Shown here in pieces: positions 47,531 through 60,560 of a DNA stretch of 64,000 bases. Made by a program: the position numbers and the translations under genes. The DNA lies in contig JAWQEG010001323.1 of assembly GCA_033782935.1 (NCBI GenBank), forward strand, positions 543,501 through 607,500, written 5' to 3'. The notes beneath the pieces are model-generated. The model saw only the letters and a list, made by a program, of their open reading frames with translations. It was not told the DNA's origin and did no database searches. Source of the stretch: Petrolisthes cinctipes (taxonomy: Eukaryota > Arthropoda > Malacostraca > Decapoda > Porcellanidae). Numbering within the stretch: the first letter of the stretch is position 1; each line of letters begins with the position of its first letter.

Positions 47531-48856
47531 AAGAAACTAATCTTTCTTTAGTATATTTTGACTACCGTAAGTGTTATAGAGTTCAAAATCAGTAGGGCCT
47601 AACCTTGAAGAAAAATGAAGGAAGGACTAATTCGGGACTGAAAAGGCGTCAATATCTCTTAAGGATCGCCCAGACCTCGACAGGAAATGCCTCTCTACTA
47701 CTTCAGTCATTTCAGCGTTATGATGTTACTCTGTCATTACATAGTCCATAGAAACCTTCAGTCATAGACTGTACTGTAGATGTTTCAGACACACCTTGAC
47801 ACTTTGATTTTTCATCCTCATTGATTTTGGTATCATTGATATTGTTGTATTATTTCACACGAAGCAGGATAATCACAACTGAACTATAAGTGTTGCTATA
47901 TCTGCACTGAACTCATCTTCTGTATATGCAGAGTGGACTACGTCAGTCGTAAGAGACGCTTTTAGCAGAAGAGAGAACGATAATAAGATGACAAGTGAAA
48001 CAGAAGACACAACAGAAAAAGAAAAGGGGGTCACTCTGTACAGCTTACAGATTGACTCGTGATCGAATGGGGCATCAAAACCCATGAAGTATCGCCCACA
48101 ACTCTACACACAATATTCTAGCATACGGTGTCTTCTCCATTAGAAAAAAAAAAATTATAGGAAAATGACACATACAAGCTATACAGATACAATACACATG
48201 TTATTTTAGTGTTCTAGAGATTATAATAAGTTCTTTCTGGCTACCTAGAATGAAACAGGCTAATTATTAAGAGTATTCAGAATATCGCAGAGCTGCTATC
48301 GATCCCTTGAGAGATAATACGAACTTTAATATTTGACACTACTTCTATAAACTGTTAGGTAACGCTAGGTTAGGGGGATATGGACATGTATGTTAGCGGC
48401 GGTGCAATATAAAAATATTCACATTTGCTTCATTTAATATAGTGCATTTTGATTCATAATTCTTATGCAGTTGTTGTGTAAGTATTTCACAGCGTTTGGT
48501 GCATACAATACGATTAAAGTTTACAATTATGTTACCTTGGTTGCTTTAGTGTTACATCATAATATTAGAAAGTTGATTTAGCTTTTAATCGTGTTAATAA
48601 CTAATACGAATGTCAATATGTAAATGATTGATACCCGGTTATATTGGCGTAATTTTACGATAAATTCCATTCATCTTTCACCTCCTCAATAATCAATTGT
48701 CACCTCTCGTGTACAGACACCCCCTACATTCCTTAATTATCCCCTCCCTCCCACAGTGAATGCTTCGAGCAGAGAGCTCCCTTCTAGTGTTTCTGGTTGA
48801 CTATCTTGGTCAGCGTTGACAACGCTGGGTGAACCTCGCGGGAGTGCGGCCAGCTG
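47015..48856. mobile_element. Long-TIR foldback element, TA-flanked, 1.84 kb
   Basis: 47015-~47460 (CAGCTGGCCGCACTCGCG...) and ~48390-48856 are reverse complements with moderate divergence. TA lies at both edges (47013-47014, 48857-48858). The ~930-bp centre carries a (TA)n (47462-47527) and a dispersed repeat but no transposase. It is probably a non-autonomous DNA transposon with very long inverted ends. Confidence 0.75.
47462..47527. repeat. (TA)n microsatellite
   Basis: About 33 TA units. Confidence 0.97.
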
Positions 48857-48919
48857 TACCTACTTAGTGCTATGTGAACTGGGACATAGGGGGCTGGGCA
48901 AATTGTTCAACAATTCCAC

Positions 48920-48991
48920 CGACTCTGGAATCAAACTCGGGATCTCTTGCTTGCTAGGCAAACATGCTAACCATTACACCATCGATGCCCC
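48920..48991 (-). repeat. tRNA-derived SINE head or tRNA pseudogene
   Basis: Minus strand from 48991: GGGGCATCG start, A-box-like TGGTGTAATGG, a closable anticodon arm with loop CTAGCAA (anticodon AGC, Ala-like), and B-box-like GAGTTTGATTCC. The T-arm and acceptor stem do not close, so it is not a working tRNA. Confidence 0.6.
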
Positions 48992-49439
48992 TTGGGAGAA
49001 AATTTGTTGCCGAGAAACACCTTATATACCTTTACAATAAATAACTAACTGGCAAACTCATCAACCAAGTTGGCAATATTGAAGTAAGGCAAAATATTTG
49101 GCTTCCATGCCTTATCACACACGATGGAAAAGATTTGTCAGTTACGTGTATACGGTTTTGTGTAACATTGTTGCTATGTTCGCAATAGTGGTTTACCAAT
49201 ATGAGTTGACTGGTATCGTAGTGCACTGATTAACGTTCACATACAAAAAAACGTACAGCCATGCACACGAATTCGCAGTACGTACAGCGATGTCTGTCCT
49301 GTGATTGCTTGAGGTTCAGAGTTTCAGTCTCGAAGCACGTTTGGGGAATCTTATAAACGCAGACCTGAACTGGTGCTAGCTCTTGTTATGTCAATGCTGA
49401 ACAGGCTACATGCCGTTATTGAAAAGGTGTACTGATTGA
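48992..49439. other. Intergenic DNA
   Basis: No gene recognised. Confidence 0.5.
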
Positions 49440-49785
49440 TGATGATGCAATGACATCTGGCGGCGCAACAGCCAGGGTAATATAACGCCGAACATAATAG
49501 GCTATTATTTTTTTAAGATTTTTAAAATATGGTCATTTACATATTTCATATAATATTTACTCATATATATCAGTTTCCACTCCTCCAAAAGGGAGCAGCA
49601 GTATGATTAAATGGATATATAATTTAAAACTTCAATTCACAAAAGCGGCTCTTCCCCGATTATCGCTGCCTTCTGATATGAACCATCCACCTCCAGGTAC
49701 TCAGATAGGAACCGGCTTCAAGGGTTCCTGAGGCTAGGACACTCGACCAGCACATGCTGGACAGTTAGGGCGACCAAACGCTACA
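49440..49785 (-). mobile_element. I-like LINE, short diverged 3' fragment
   Basis: Plus strand ACATCTGGCGGCGCAACAGC is the complement of the family 3' UTR. Toward 49740 it matches the ORF2 end (GCTAGGACACTCGACCAGC against GCTGGGACACTCGAC at 10990). Confidence 0.7.
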
Positions 49786-51139
49786 TTTGAAGACAAAGTA
49801 ATCATTTCAAGGAATTATTTCAGTGTTAATGGTATGAAATGGCAGAGTTTTGAGGCCATTGTTAGTGTCATTAAGTAAAGGAAAAGTAAATTTTTGTATT
49901 TTTGCAAGGAAACATTATTGCTAAATCATGTAAATGAAGAACGTAAAAATATGATGAAAATTTCTTAGGATCAGGTATTAATTAATGTTTACCGTTCCTT
50001 TATAGTCATGTAAGTAGATCAAGATCTCTACTTCCTAACCATCCTGATGTAATCTTCAATAACACTGTGATTAAGAATAGTGAATCTTAAAAGTTATTAG
50101 AAGTTACATTAGATATTATACTGACATTCGAGTTAAACTTGCGTTTAGTGGCCTCATCAATTTCTCAAAAAATTGGTCTTTTCCACAAATGTAATAATAT
50201 CTAAGTTATAGTGGTAGTATGGCCACTAAACCGAAATTTATCGAGATTTACTTACACCATAGCTATAAGAAAAATATGGTCCCACCTTAAAGGTGGGGTA
50301 ACCGAAAATGGTCCGCATAGTAATCTCAAATCATCTATGGGAACTAATCCATAGGCAAGATGAAAAGAAAACGAGAAAAAAGGGATACCTGGCAACCCCC
50401 CTGACCCAGGTCAGATCGTGCGAGAGCGTGCAGGCAAGATCATTCCCATGAGAAAGACCACAGCCTCTGAAAGGGGAGGCTTGGTGGGTAACTGTAGTGG
50501 TGCTGATGTCAGTAAATCCCTATAGGCTAAACTTCAGTTTAGTGGCCATGCGGACACTACAACTTAGATATTATCGCGACAATCCTGACATCAGCACCAT
50601 AGCTATGCATGAGATGAGGAAGGAGGGATGCATGAGGCTGGGATCAGGTAAAGTCAATATACTGTAAGAATAAAACTGGCGTTTATTTACATATATACAA
50701 CAGAAAACCTGTCAGTCTTCCTCCCCAAAGACTTTATTAGGGGGAGGACAGACCTGACTACACTTCCCAAGGTTGTACAGGAGATATACAGACATCCCGG
50801 CTACCCATGTCAGTGTTCCTCGATAAAGAATTTTATTGGGGAGGACATCACTGACTACATGGAAGCGACATAAACCAGATGACGAAGGGAGGCTGTGTGC
50901 TTAAACAACCCTGGGTGTAGGCCGTCAGGGCAGACCAGTTCTTCAGTCCCCGGGACGATACTGTTATTTTATTATTTTTTATTGCCTCACTTTGAGTATT
51001 GCTCGTCAGTTTTAATGTCTTCTGCTGACTGACATGAAAGCTTTTTGATAGGGTATTTAGCCAGGTCATATTTTTACTTCCTAATCTTAACACCGTCGGA
51101 TGGTTGGTATAAAATCTCTAAAAATGTTAACCATCTTCA
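49786..51139. other. Intergenic DNA
   Basis: No gene recognised. A short block resembling TTCCTC...AAAGA(C/A)TTTATT...GGGGAGGACA recurs at about 50718-50755 and 50816-50850 as a local direct repeat. Confidence 0.5.
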
Positions 51140-51390
51140 TTCTAAGCTTCCGTCGCCTTTTCAACCATCTCGATTAAAATTTGGTTGGCCTATTCCCTAA
51201 ATCAAAATTATCTTCCATTTTCACCTATTCGTTCGAACACTACACAATTTTCTAGATATATTATTCCCTTTCTTACTAAATTGTGGAATGAACTCACAAA
51301 TAATGTTGTCAGTGCTGAAAATTTGCTTATATTTGAGAGTACTACTCCTCGGTTCGCTCTTCTTCTAGTGGTCCAGGATTAGAGAAAACT
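51140..51390 (+). pseudogene. LINE C-terminal remnant
   Basis: The frame at 51185-51379 reads PIRSNTTQFSRYIIPFLTKL and LWNELTNNVVSAENL, resembling the R..F..SFIP...LWN.LP...V end common to non-LTR RTs. Only this short piece is present. Confidence 0.45.
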
Positions 51391-51419
51391 TGTCGTTTGA
51401 GTAAAACTTCAGGTCAAGG

Positions 51420-54400
51420 TGGTAGTGGGAAGTCCCTCCGTGAGGCTTCCCAAAGAATCTGTATTAAAGTAATACTGTTGAAGGTTCTTCCGTGGAATTG
51501 CCGTGGCTTCCTTGCCTCGTGGGAGGAACTGCGCATTCTTCTCTCTCGCTTCTCCCCTGCATGTATTTGTCTCCAAGGGACAATGCTTGGGGACTACATT
51601 CCTGCCAGTCCTCCTGTATACTCTGCATTTTATTCCAATTTATTTGAAGGGCAGGGTCACAATGGTAGCTTTCCCATCCTAGATCAACGCGACGTTCCAT
51701 GCATGAGCCTGGAACTTGACACTCCACTCCAGGCTGTTGCAGTTAAGGCTTTGATAGACCAACCCTACACTGTGTGTAGGGTTACACTTGTGAGGGGTGA
51801 TCTCAACCGTCTTGGATGGGACCTTCTCTCTCCCTTTATCCCTTTATTTCACTGGGTGATTTTAATGGTAGTCATCCTCTGTGGGCCGACAGTTCGGTCA
51901 ACGCCAGGGGTGTTTTACTGGCTTCTTTTATTGAGGATGAGGGATTAGGGGTTTTAAATACAGGAAATGTTACACAGTTCAATAGCCCTACTGGGACTTT
52001 AACCACCATTGACAATTCCTTCTGCTCACCCCGTGCTCTGTTGAATTTTACTTGGAGTGTGTTGTCCGATTTATATGGCAGTGACCATTTCCCTATACTC
52101 TTGGAAAATAACAGGTACGAACAGCAATCTCGTCTTCCTCGGTGGAGATTAGAGAAAGCTGACTGGCAGTATTTTAAAGAGCTTACTTCTCCGGTCTCTT
52201 GTGTTGCAGATTTTAGTAGCTCTGATGAGGCTGTAACATATTTCACTGATATGCTCTATTCTGCTGCTCTTAACTCAGTCCCTAAAACTTCTGGCCATTT
52301 TCCCAAATGTCCTGTCCCTTAGTGGTCACCAGTCTGCACCACTGCTGTGCGGGAAAAGCGTGCTGCTTTCTCTCGCCTTTGTCGCAATCGTAGGGACCCA
52401 ACTCTTTTAGAGGACTTCCAACGGGCAAGGGCTAGGGCTAGACGAGATTTAAAAGAGGCACGACGTGCATCTTGGAAGGCCTATGTGTCTTCAATTAATA
52501 CTAAAACCTCACTTACCCAAGTGTTCAGGAGAGTTCGCAAGATGGCGGGGAAGTATTCTCCTAGTCCTCCATCTGTTCTTAAGGTCAATAGAATTAAAAT
52601 CATGGATGGTTTAACAGTGGCCAACACCATGGCAGAGGCTTTTGCTAGAGTCTCCAGACGTGACTCTCGACCTCTGACTGTCAGGCATGAGTTGGGAGCC
52701 CAGGAGAGCACTGTCCTGGATTTCTCAGGGAACGAGAATGAAAGTTATAACCATATATTCACCCTAAGAGACCTGCACTCTGCTCTCTCTCTCTCTGCAG
52801 TGGAACTTCTCCTGGGCCAGACAACATATCGTATGCCATGTTGTGATACTTGGGTGAGGAGGCGATCTCATTTCTTCTAGCTATATAAAACAGAATCTGG
52901 CTGGAGGGTGTCTTCCCTACGGGGTGGAGGGTTGCTACCATCCTTTCTTTCCCCAAGCCGGGCAAGGACTCTAATGTTACCCTCAATTACCGACCTATTG
53001 CCTTGACTTTCTGTCTCTGTAAACTATTTGAGAAGATGGTGAATGTCAGACTCGTATACTTCCCCGAACGTTTTTTTTTTTGTCCCCGTCCCAGTCTGGC
53101 TTTCATAAACACCATTCCACTAAAGACACTCTGGTCAGGTTGGAAGCTGCTGCATGTGAGGCTTTTCCACGACATCAACACCTGGTATGTGTATTCTTTA
53201 ATTTAGAGAAAGCCTATGACATTACATGGCAATATAGCATCCTGCAACAACTCCATGCATATGGCCTGCAGGATCACCTTCCACGCTTTCTTAAGGTGTT
53301 TCTTAGTGGTCAGCACCCGTTGCACAGGAGGAGGGCGTCCCCCAGTGGAAGCGTCCTCAGTGTCATGTTGTTTGCAGTAGCAATTATTGCCATTACCTCA
53401 TCCCTTCAAGACGGTATAGCAAACTAGATATCTGTACGTTGATTACCTGGCGGTCTGGTCCCCGTATGTCAGTGGCTGAGCAGCGCATGCAGCTTGCCCT
53501 CGACAGGGTATTGCATTAGGCTGGTTCTCATGGGTTTCGTTTCTCTCCTGCCAAGACGGCTGCTATGCACTTCTGCCGCATCCGAGGCATTAACCCCGAT
53601 CTGGGCATATTCATGTATGGTCATCGAATACGTTGTGTCGAGGAGACTCGCTTTTTGGATCTTATATTTGACAAACATTTGACTTGGGTTCCCCATTTAC
53701 GTTCACTTAAGGTCTTTTGCCTCCAGGTTCTCAACCTGTTGAGGTTCCTGGCCTATATTTCCTCGGGGGATGATACGGTCACCCTCCTCCGCCTATACTA
53801 TGCTCTTATTAGGTCAAAACTCGACAATGGGTGTGAGGTGTACTCCTATGCCACGGATGCTCGTCTCAGAGTCTTAGACCTTGTTCATCATGCTGGGGTA
53901 CGTCTGGCAACCGGAGTCGAAAGGTCGTCCACAATCCCTAGTCTCCTGGTGGATGCTGATGAGCCACCTCTTGATCTCCATCGCCAGTCCTTGTTGGCAT
54001 CGCTTACATCGACTTCCTGACTCCCTTCCCTGCTTGGCGGTGTCATCTGATATCATGTCTCAGTACTGCCTTTCACATCCTCGCACACCATGGCCCGGGC
54101 TTCCGGGTCAGGAAGGCTATTGATGACTTCCATATTTGTCCTGTGTGGGTCCCCAGGGTGGCTCCATGGCTTCTTCGAGAAGTTTACACCTGCATTTGCT
54201 TTTCAGAGAAGAAGGAATCTCTTCCTCCTCCAGTGGCTCGCTCCCTTATTTTAGAACATGCCTCCTCTCACAGGGGGTCCCTCCCTGTGTACACTGATGG
54301 GTCAAAGTCTGATACTGGAGTTGGTTTTGGGGGCTGTCTTTCCTGATGTTTTTCGTGGAGGCCGGCTCACTCCTGTCTTGTCCATTTTTACTGCCGAGCT

Positions 54401-54790
54401 CTCGGCCATTTTATATGCCCTCCAAGTTATTTTCATTCTCCCGCAGCCTTCTTTTACTATTTTTAGCGATTCCTGTAGTGCCTTGCAGGCCTTGGGCAAT
54501 TTTAATTCTTCCCATCCCCTAGTGTTGGCCATCCTTGAGTGGCTTGTCCTCCTGGGAAGTCGTGGCCGGAGAGTCACATTTTGTTGGGTCCCGGCCCATG
54601 TGGGTGTCGATGGGAATGAGCGGGCTGACGCCCTAGTTAAGGCTGCAGCCTCCAGTGCTCGATCTCCTGCCAGGTGTCATCCCGTACCTACTTTAGATCT
54701 TCGACCCTACATAGATGCTGCCATTCGTTCTTGCTGGCAGGACAGATGGGACGCCGAGAGAAAGGGCACACATGGGACACATGTTCCTTA
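51420..54790 (+). pseudogene. I-like LINE ORF2, second long copy
   Basis: The endonuclease starts at about 51490 (WNCRGFLASWEELRILLS), with shifts and LGDFNGSHPLWADS and YGSDHFPILL. It stops at 52321. The following region has KLFEKMVNVRLVYF and FFNLEKAYDITWQYSILQQL (53003-53300), then YGHRIRCVEETRFL in a later frame. RNase H near 54290-54660 keeps VYTDGSKSD, TAELSAILYALQ, FSDSCSALQAL and HVGVDGNERADAL, so all four acidic residues survive, unlike the copy at 10617-17020. It is truncated 5' (no gag) and 3' (ends about 54760). Multiple frameshifts. Confidence 0.75.
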
Positions 54791-55538
54791 AGAACTAATA
54801 TACATGAAATAATATGAAGTAATAATATATACATCCTATTCTAAATGTGTAGGGAATTGTGCAAACTAACCAAGGCATCTGCATCTTCTTCAGTTCTTGG
54901 CCAACTCTACACTGCTGCTTCCTTTTCGCGTGTAGACAGTAGTCTGTACTTAGCATATACTGTACGTTCCTTATACACCAGGTGAACACAATTGTACAAA
55001 CAACCAAAATTAGTGCAGGAATGTTATAGAGCGGAAATTCAACTTCTTTCGATAAGTGCACAGGGAACAATGTATCTAGGGTGGTGGTGAACTTTGAATT
55101 GTTTAAATATTTAAGGAACATTATTTTATCTGAAACAACAATGACTTTATCGAACGAGATATTGACCACAAGGGTAAGAGACTGTAAGTGGTGATGAGTT
55201 GGCAACGTGAGAGAGTCGTTATTCCTTATTATTCAATGGTCAGGGGCTATGTAATGCCCTTCAACCCTCACATGTTTTACCTGTCCACTGCATATCAATG
55301 TCACACTAGTGTTCGCCTAAGAGTAATAATAGTGTGTTGTCCCAAAGTGTGCCACATAGATGGACTCATTACTAATGGGTGTATTATGTATAAAATGAAG
55401 TGGAAAGTGAGGAATCAGGAAAGACAAATGAGAGTTCACATTTTTATTTTGCTGCTAGCCTGAAGGGAAACAAGTAAGCAGGCCATACCATACAAATGTA
55501 AGTAAGCAGAGTCACCTCAAGTGAATCTTCCTCTAAGT
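54791..55538. other. Intergenic DNA
   Basis: Open frames here have hydrophobic segments but no recognisable family. No gene supported. Confidence 0.45.
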
Positions 55539-55610
55539 CAGTGGTTCTTAAACTTCTTTGCCTCACGCCCCCTCTGCATTATCTATAGATCCCGTGCCCC
55601 CCTATCCCTT
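55539..55610 (+). mobile_element. hAT-type terminal inverted repeat
   Basis: CAGTGGTTCTTAAACTTC followed by C-rich GCCCCC sequence is the classic end of many animal hAT transposons. The opposite end was not found, so this is a fragment or a diverged MITE. Confidence 0.55.
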
Positions 55611-55900
55611 AAAATATTTACCAAAGTGTAAATTATGAATTTAAAATTACTTATGGTATGGGTGGGGTGGTGAGCGAAGCGAGCTGTATCAGCTGGGGGG
55701 TTCGGGTTCGAAAATTTTGGAAAATTGTGCCCATTATGGAGCATTTCGAAACCAGCATTTCGAAGAGCCGAATTGAGAGCCTTATATGGTGTATACTTAT
55801 ATGGATGGATGATAGATATTCACAGAAAACAGTAAGAAGAAAAACATAATGAAACTAAATTACATTTTACTTTCATGAATTGAATTCTTGGCAGTATTTG

Positions 55901-55904
<4 letters not shown>

Positions 55905-55941
<37 letters not shown>
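55905..55941. repeat. (TA)n microsatellite
   Basis: About 18 TA units. Confidence 0.95.
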
Positions 55942-55944
<3 letters not shown>

Positions 55945-56010
55945 CCAGTCTTTTAACAAAAAAGATATGTTATCCTGAACAGCAAAAACAACAAGCGGAG
56001 ACTGGCTTCC

Positions 56011-57082
56011 ATGTTGCCCAACTTCACTATGGATAAAAATGTAACTATGGAAACTAGCAATAACAATACCTTTGGCCATGATGAGGCAGATATCACCATT
56101 ATCTCGTATGTTCTAGAAGTAGCCAACAATGGAAAAGGTGTGATACGTGTGCTTAGTGATGACACTGATGTGTTTGTCTAGTTGGTATATTGGCTATACT
56201 GGGCAGAAATTAAGTGCAAAGTACAGATGGAGCGTTGGGATGGGACACTCCTCGACATTAATGCAACCTGTGCTGATCTAGGACCAATATGTCGCCAACT
56301 CCTTGGTATACATGTCCTCCGTGGGTGAGACACAACCTCTTACTCTTATGGTAAAGGAAAGATTAGTGTTTTCTAGGCTTGGCTGATGTACTGTACTAGG
56401 TGAGGTGGATGCCACTGAGGTTGATATACTAGAAGAAGCACATACCTTACTTTGTGCTTTATATGGACAAAAGCCTAGAACTTCTATGGAATCTGCCCGC
56501 TTTGCGTTGATCACGAAAAGAAGAAAAAAAAATTACCATTCCTCCAACAACACCTTACTTGTTACAGCACATGTTGAGGGCACATTTGCAAGTGATATTG
56601 TGGAGAGCGGCTGATTATCAGTCTCAACCTGAAGAGGCAGATGATATCACAAATTTTGGGAGGGAGATCAAGGATAATATACCAGTTCCTGTCATTGCTA
56701 AGAGTGGCCCAGCACCAACAGAGCTAACAGACGTGATTTGGTGTCAGTGTCAGATGCAGGTTAAAAAGTGTATCACTCAGGCATGTGGATGCCACACAGA
56801 ACATCTTTCATGCACGTCATACTGTAACTGCTTTGGTGAAATGAGTGTTGTAATCCACACACTAACAGATGAAATATTCCGGCTATAGATGAGAAGAATG
56901 TTAACATGGAGGATGCTGAAGAAACTGTTGAAGATATTTCAAACAAAGAAATTTTTGATATAGAGGATGGTGTAGAAGAAATAATTATATGATGATTGTG
57001 ACAGTCATGAGGGTGAGAGCCAGGAGGATGTGGAGGATGATATTTCTGATCGTGACTGTGAATGGGAAAATACAAATAATTA
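56011..57082 (+). pseudogene. Broken gene of an uncharacterised CXC-like family
   Basis: Reads MLPNFTMDKNVTM, then HDEADITIISYVLEVAN, GVIRVLSDDTDVFV (stop), YWAEIKCKVQMERWD, DTTSYSYGKGK. After a shift: EVDILEEAHTLLCALYGQKP and ARFALI. After another shift: MLRAHLQVILWRAADYQSQP, DITNFGREIKDNIPVPVI. A Cys-rich end follows (CQCQMQVKKCITQACGCH, LSCTSYCNC), similar in spacing to tesmin/TSO1 CXC repeats. The tail is strongly acidic (EDAEETVEDISNKE, ESQEDVEDDISD). I recall similar uncharacterised multi-copy proteins in invertebrates. The SDDTDV box suggests an acidic, nuclease-like active site, but the function is unknown. Two stops and at least three shifts. Confidence 0.5.
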
Positions 57083-57699
57083 ATTCAGTTATTAAAAGTA
57101 CTTTTATAATTTGTATAGAGTAGATAAAATGTTATTACTGGACTTATTTATTCTATCAACGTTTTATATGTATACAGAGGAAACACAAGACACTTACTGT
57201 ATGAACAATTAAATTTCCTTCTGTCGTCCTTCCAGGCTTCACATATAATGACAGTTTTCGCCCATAGAAAACTTAAATAAAGTTTCCCATGAATGCTAAG
57301 ATATTCTTTGGTTGTCCGCCTGACTAATTTCTTACCTATAATTCAGCTTTTACAAATCATATTAAAATCCTACTGACATAACAATTTCAAAACTTTATTC
57401 TGCACAGGATACCCATAAAGAAAGGTATCACACATCATTTCAGAACAAGATACGGTAATAGAAAATTACATTTAAATTAAAGCATATGGATTATGCAAAT
57501 TGTTTAAGTTGCCCAAAGTTGCAATTAGGGCAACCAAGCTAAAATTGTTCTGTGTCCATTTGAGTCCGAATAATCGAAAGAAAATAAAAAAAAAATCATA
57601 GGAAACAACATTTCTAGGTTGATTATAGAAGAGATAGAACTGTCAAATCGACTGCACCAAATCAACTGTCATCCTTCTCACCAACTGGTACTCTGAACA
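57083..57699. other. Intergenic DNA
   Basis: AT-rich, no gene seen. Confidence 0.5.
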
Positions 57700-58640
57700 C
57701 AGCTACACACCACACCTCACCCTAAACAATACACCTATACTACACACACATATACAAAATACTTGGCGAAACATACAACACATCTTTGTCATTCAAACAA
57801 CACATCACGAAGATAAAAAACAAATGCACACAAAGACTCAATGCCCACAGATCATTTGCCAGTACAACATTTGGACACAATAATGAAACCACAACCACAG
57901 TGTTCAGACAATATATCCGATCAGTGATGGATTATGCAAGCCTTGCCTGGGCCTCAAACCTCATTGAGACACACCTCAACACCCTTCAGACCATACAAAA
58001 CAGAGCCCTAAAGATAATCCCAGGCTGCACAGCTACCACACCTACATACCACCTACACCATAAAGCCAAAATCCTCAAGATTAAGGACCACTTTGACATG
58101 AGAGGCACGCAGACACTTGCTGCAGCGTCCACAAATTCACACTACTCACTACACTACATGGCAGAACACCCACACATACCAAGGGACAGCAAAACAACAC
58201 CCAGTACACGTTACCATACACAAATACTATCATCTCTCACCCTGCTCAACCCAAACCAGTCTCCAGAAACATATCCATACTCAAATCACTCACTAATCCA
58301 TCCAAACACTCAAAAACAACACTCAGCTGCTTGTACGACCTCCTGCCATCCACCCATCTGAATCTTCCCTTCCCCAAAATGACAGAGTCCACCTGGCCAG
58401 GCTGCGATGTGACCACCACCCAACCTTTCTGACATATCAGAAGAAGCTGGATGGAGCCTTTGTGGATGCCTGTCCAGGCCAGGATGCAACACATTAAGGA
58501 CGACTGCAATGCACACAACCACACTCTTCAACAACACAACATACTCTTTGAGGGCACTGTGGGAGAGCCTGGTTCAGGCCATTGCCTTCCTTAGGGGCTC
58601 GGGACTGCTCAACCAGACAGCTTGAGGAACTTCAACAATA
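57700..58640 (+). pseudogene. LINE ORF2 C-terminal remnant, second family
   Basis: The frame 57786-58361 contains SFKQHITKIKNKCTQRLNAH, FRQYIRSVMDYASLAWAS, LNTLQTIQNRALKIIPGCTA and FDMRGTQTLAAAS, the typical post-palm part of a non-LTR RT. After a shift, RCDHHPTLLTYQKKLDGAF and a decayed Cys/His segment follow (to about 58640). It differs from the I-like family and from 7700-8190. Confidence 0.7.
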
Positions 58641-58884
58641 ACCTCACTGAATTCAGTTAGTTCCTGTATAGCTATTTCAATGGCTACTATTGGACTTGTT
58701 TTATCTGTGGCACTTATTCAACTATTTCGTTTACCACTCTAGACAATTCATGAGTAGTTTGTATTATTTCAAGTTAAGACTTTGAAGTGCATGGTAGGCT
58801 TGAACAACTCTATTCTGGTTTTCCAGAGCTACAGTTACTTCGCCTATTGTTTTACCCAAGGCATTTCGTCGTCTGCCCGTGCTG
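58641..58884. other. Short spacer
   Basis: No gene recognised. Confidence 0.5.
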
Positions 58885-60560
58885 CCCCCCCTCCCCCAGC
58901 GGGAACCACCTTGTCGTGGTGAATGGGGGCTTGTGTGTCTTTGAGACCTGAGTAGGTACACTAGAGGGGGCCCGGCCCCTGCTCTACCCCAATTTCGGGG
59001 AGAGAGGGCTTCCCATGCTAGAAAGGTCGCCAGTGAGAGACCAAATTAAATGGTTCCCATGCAATAGGCTGCCAGTTTTGAGCCAACAATGCTGCCCGCC
59101 AGAGGGACCGCCATCTAGGGGCCGTCCAGTGTTGGATGGTTGGGTTTCTGGGCCGGGAGATGTTGGGTAAGGGGGTCTCAGCACCGTCGTGGGCAAACTT
59201 TCGAGCCATTGGGGTTGCTTTTTTAAAAGAATGGCCCTGTGGGGGACGAAGTACCCCACCCACGGCGACCAGCGCTCGGTTCCCCCATCTGCCCGCTAGG
59301 TAGTACCTCTTGGCTTCCGGGGCCCTTCTATAAATAACAATGACATATGGATACGATTACACCTCCTTAACTTCCTCGAGTGGTGGTCGACCAGGCCCTC
59401 GAGATGCCACTCACTGGTCGTGGTGGATTGCAGAATGCTGGGGCTCGTTCTCCCCATGCAATTTCTGCTATCAAAAGAAGACTTAGCAGGTCAGGGGTTG
59501 TGTCGCTAAAGCCTGCTAGCGGTTTGGACACATTAATGTCAACCAATATAATTGCATGTCTTTCCTATGGCGCTATCCACACCATTTTTAAGCGTTTTGG
59601 AGAGGTTCTACGTATCCGTTTCACCTATGACAGTGACTGCCGATATAATCGGTGCTATAATATTTTTAATACAAATTATGCTGCCAAAGCAGCATTTGAG
59701 GAAAAAGATTCTCTGTCTGTGAGGGATACTCACTGTACACTTCAGATGATGCGGTCAACGAATGCAGATGACAGTGACAATGACTAGAGCCCTAACATCA
59801 TTGATGACTCTTTAGAACATGTCCCTAAGGAGCGCCACGTTCCTACACCAATATTTTTGGTGGCTTACTAAAGGGGGGCATGGTAACCTCATCCATGCTT
59901 CTAGGGGTCTAGATATTGAAATTGGATTACTACCGATGGGCCACAAAAAACATATGGTAAGGGTGTTTTATTCTTACACAGGTCATGATGCTCCTCAATC
60001 TCCCCTGCCCTACTGATGGCATGTTTGAATCCATCAAACCTCATTGAACATTTAATTATAGCAAAGGACGTGTATACAATGAGGACCTGTATGAATTCTC
60101 AAAAGAAGATATTTTTGCTATGTGCCCTGATATTGTCCAACGGGCAACAAAGATGAAAGGCTGTAAGAATATAATCATCCTCACTTTCTATGGTTCGCAT
60201 ATCTTAGATCGCAATAATATCAATATAATATCACCTCTTTAGAGGTGAAGCCTTTTGTTGAGCGTTCTTTACAGTGGTTTTGTTGTTGTGAGTTCGGTCA
60301 TGGGAGGAGGAACTGCACAAACCGTTCCAGGTGTGGTATTTGTCTAGCTCTTGACTCACATCCTACTTCTGAGTGTCAGTCAGAGAGTTACCTCCTTTAC
60401 AGCAGGGATGCTCACCCACTACTATCTCTTCAATGTATGATGTATGTACTATTGCGGACAGGAGTTCTTCACCACCCTCCTCTGGCCAACCCTATGATGT
60501 GGCAGAGTCGCATTTCATGGATATACGAGTTGCCTACTATATCTTTTCTGTTAGTCATAT
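58885..60560 (+). pseudogene. I-like LINE 5' part with gag, third copy
   Basis: The GC-rich 5' region begins at about 58885 (CCCCCAGCGGGAACCACC). Gag follows from about 59380 (VVDQALEMPLTGRGG, LSRSGVVSLKPASGLDTLMS, the RRM-like HTIFKRFGEVLRIRFTYDSD). It breaks at a stop (59787) and resumes in other frames, reaching CCHC knuckles (CEFGHGRRNC, SRCGICLALDSH) at about 60290-60370. The sequence leaves the family near 60560, so ORF2 is absent (3'-truncated). Confidence 0.75.

Noticed and set aside
48920..48991. Functional tRNA-Ala gene
   Set aside because: Anticodon arm and boxes are recognisable, but the acceptor and T stems do not pair.
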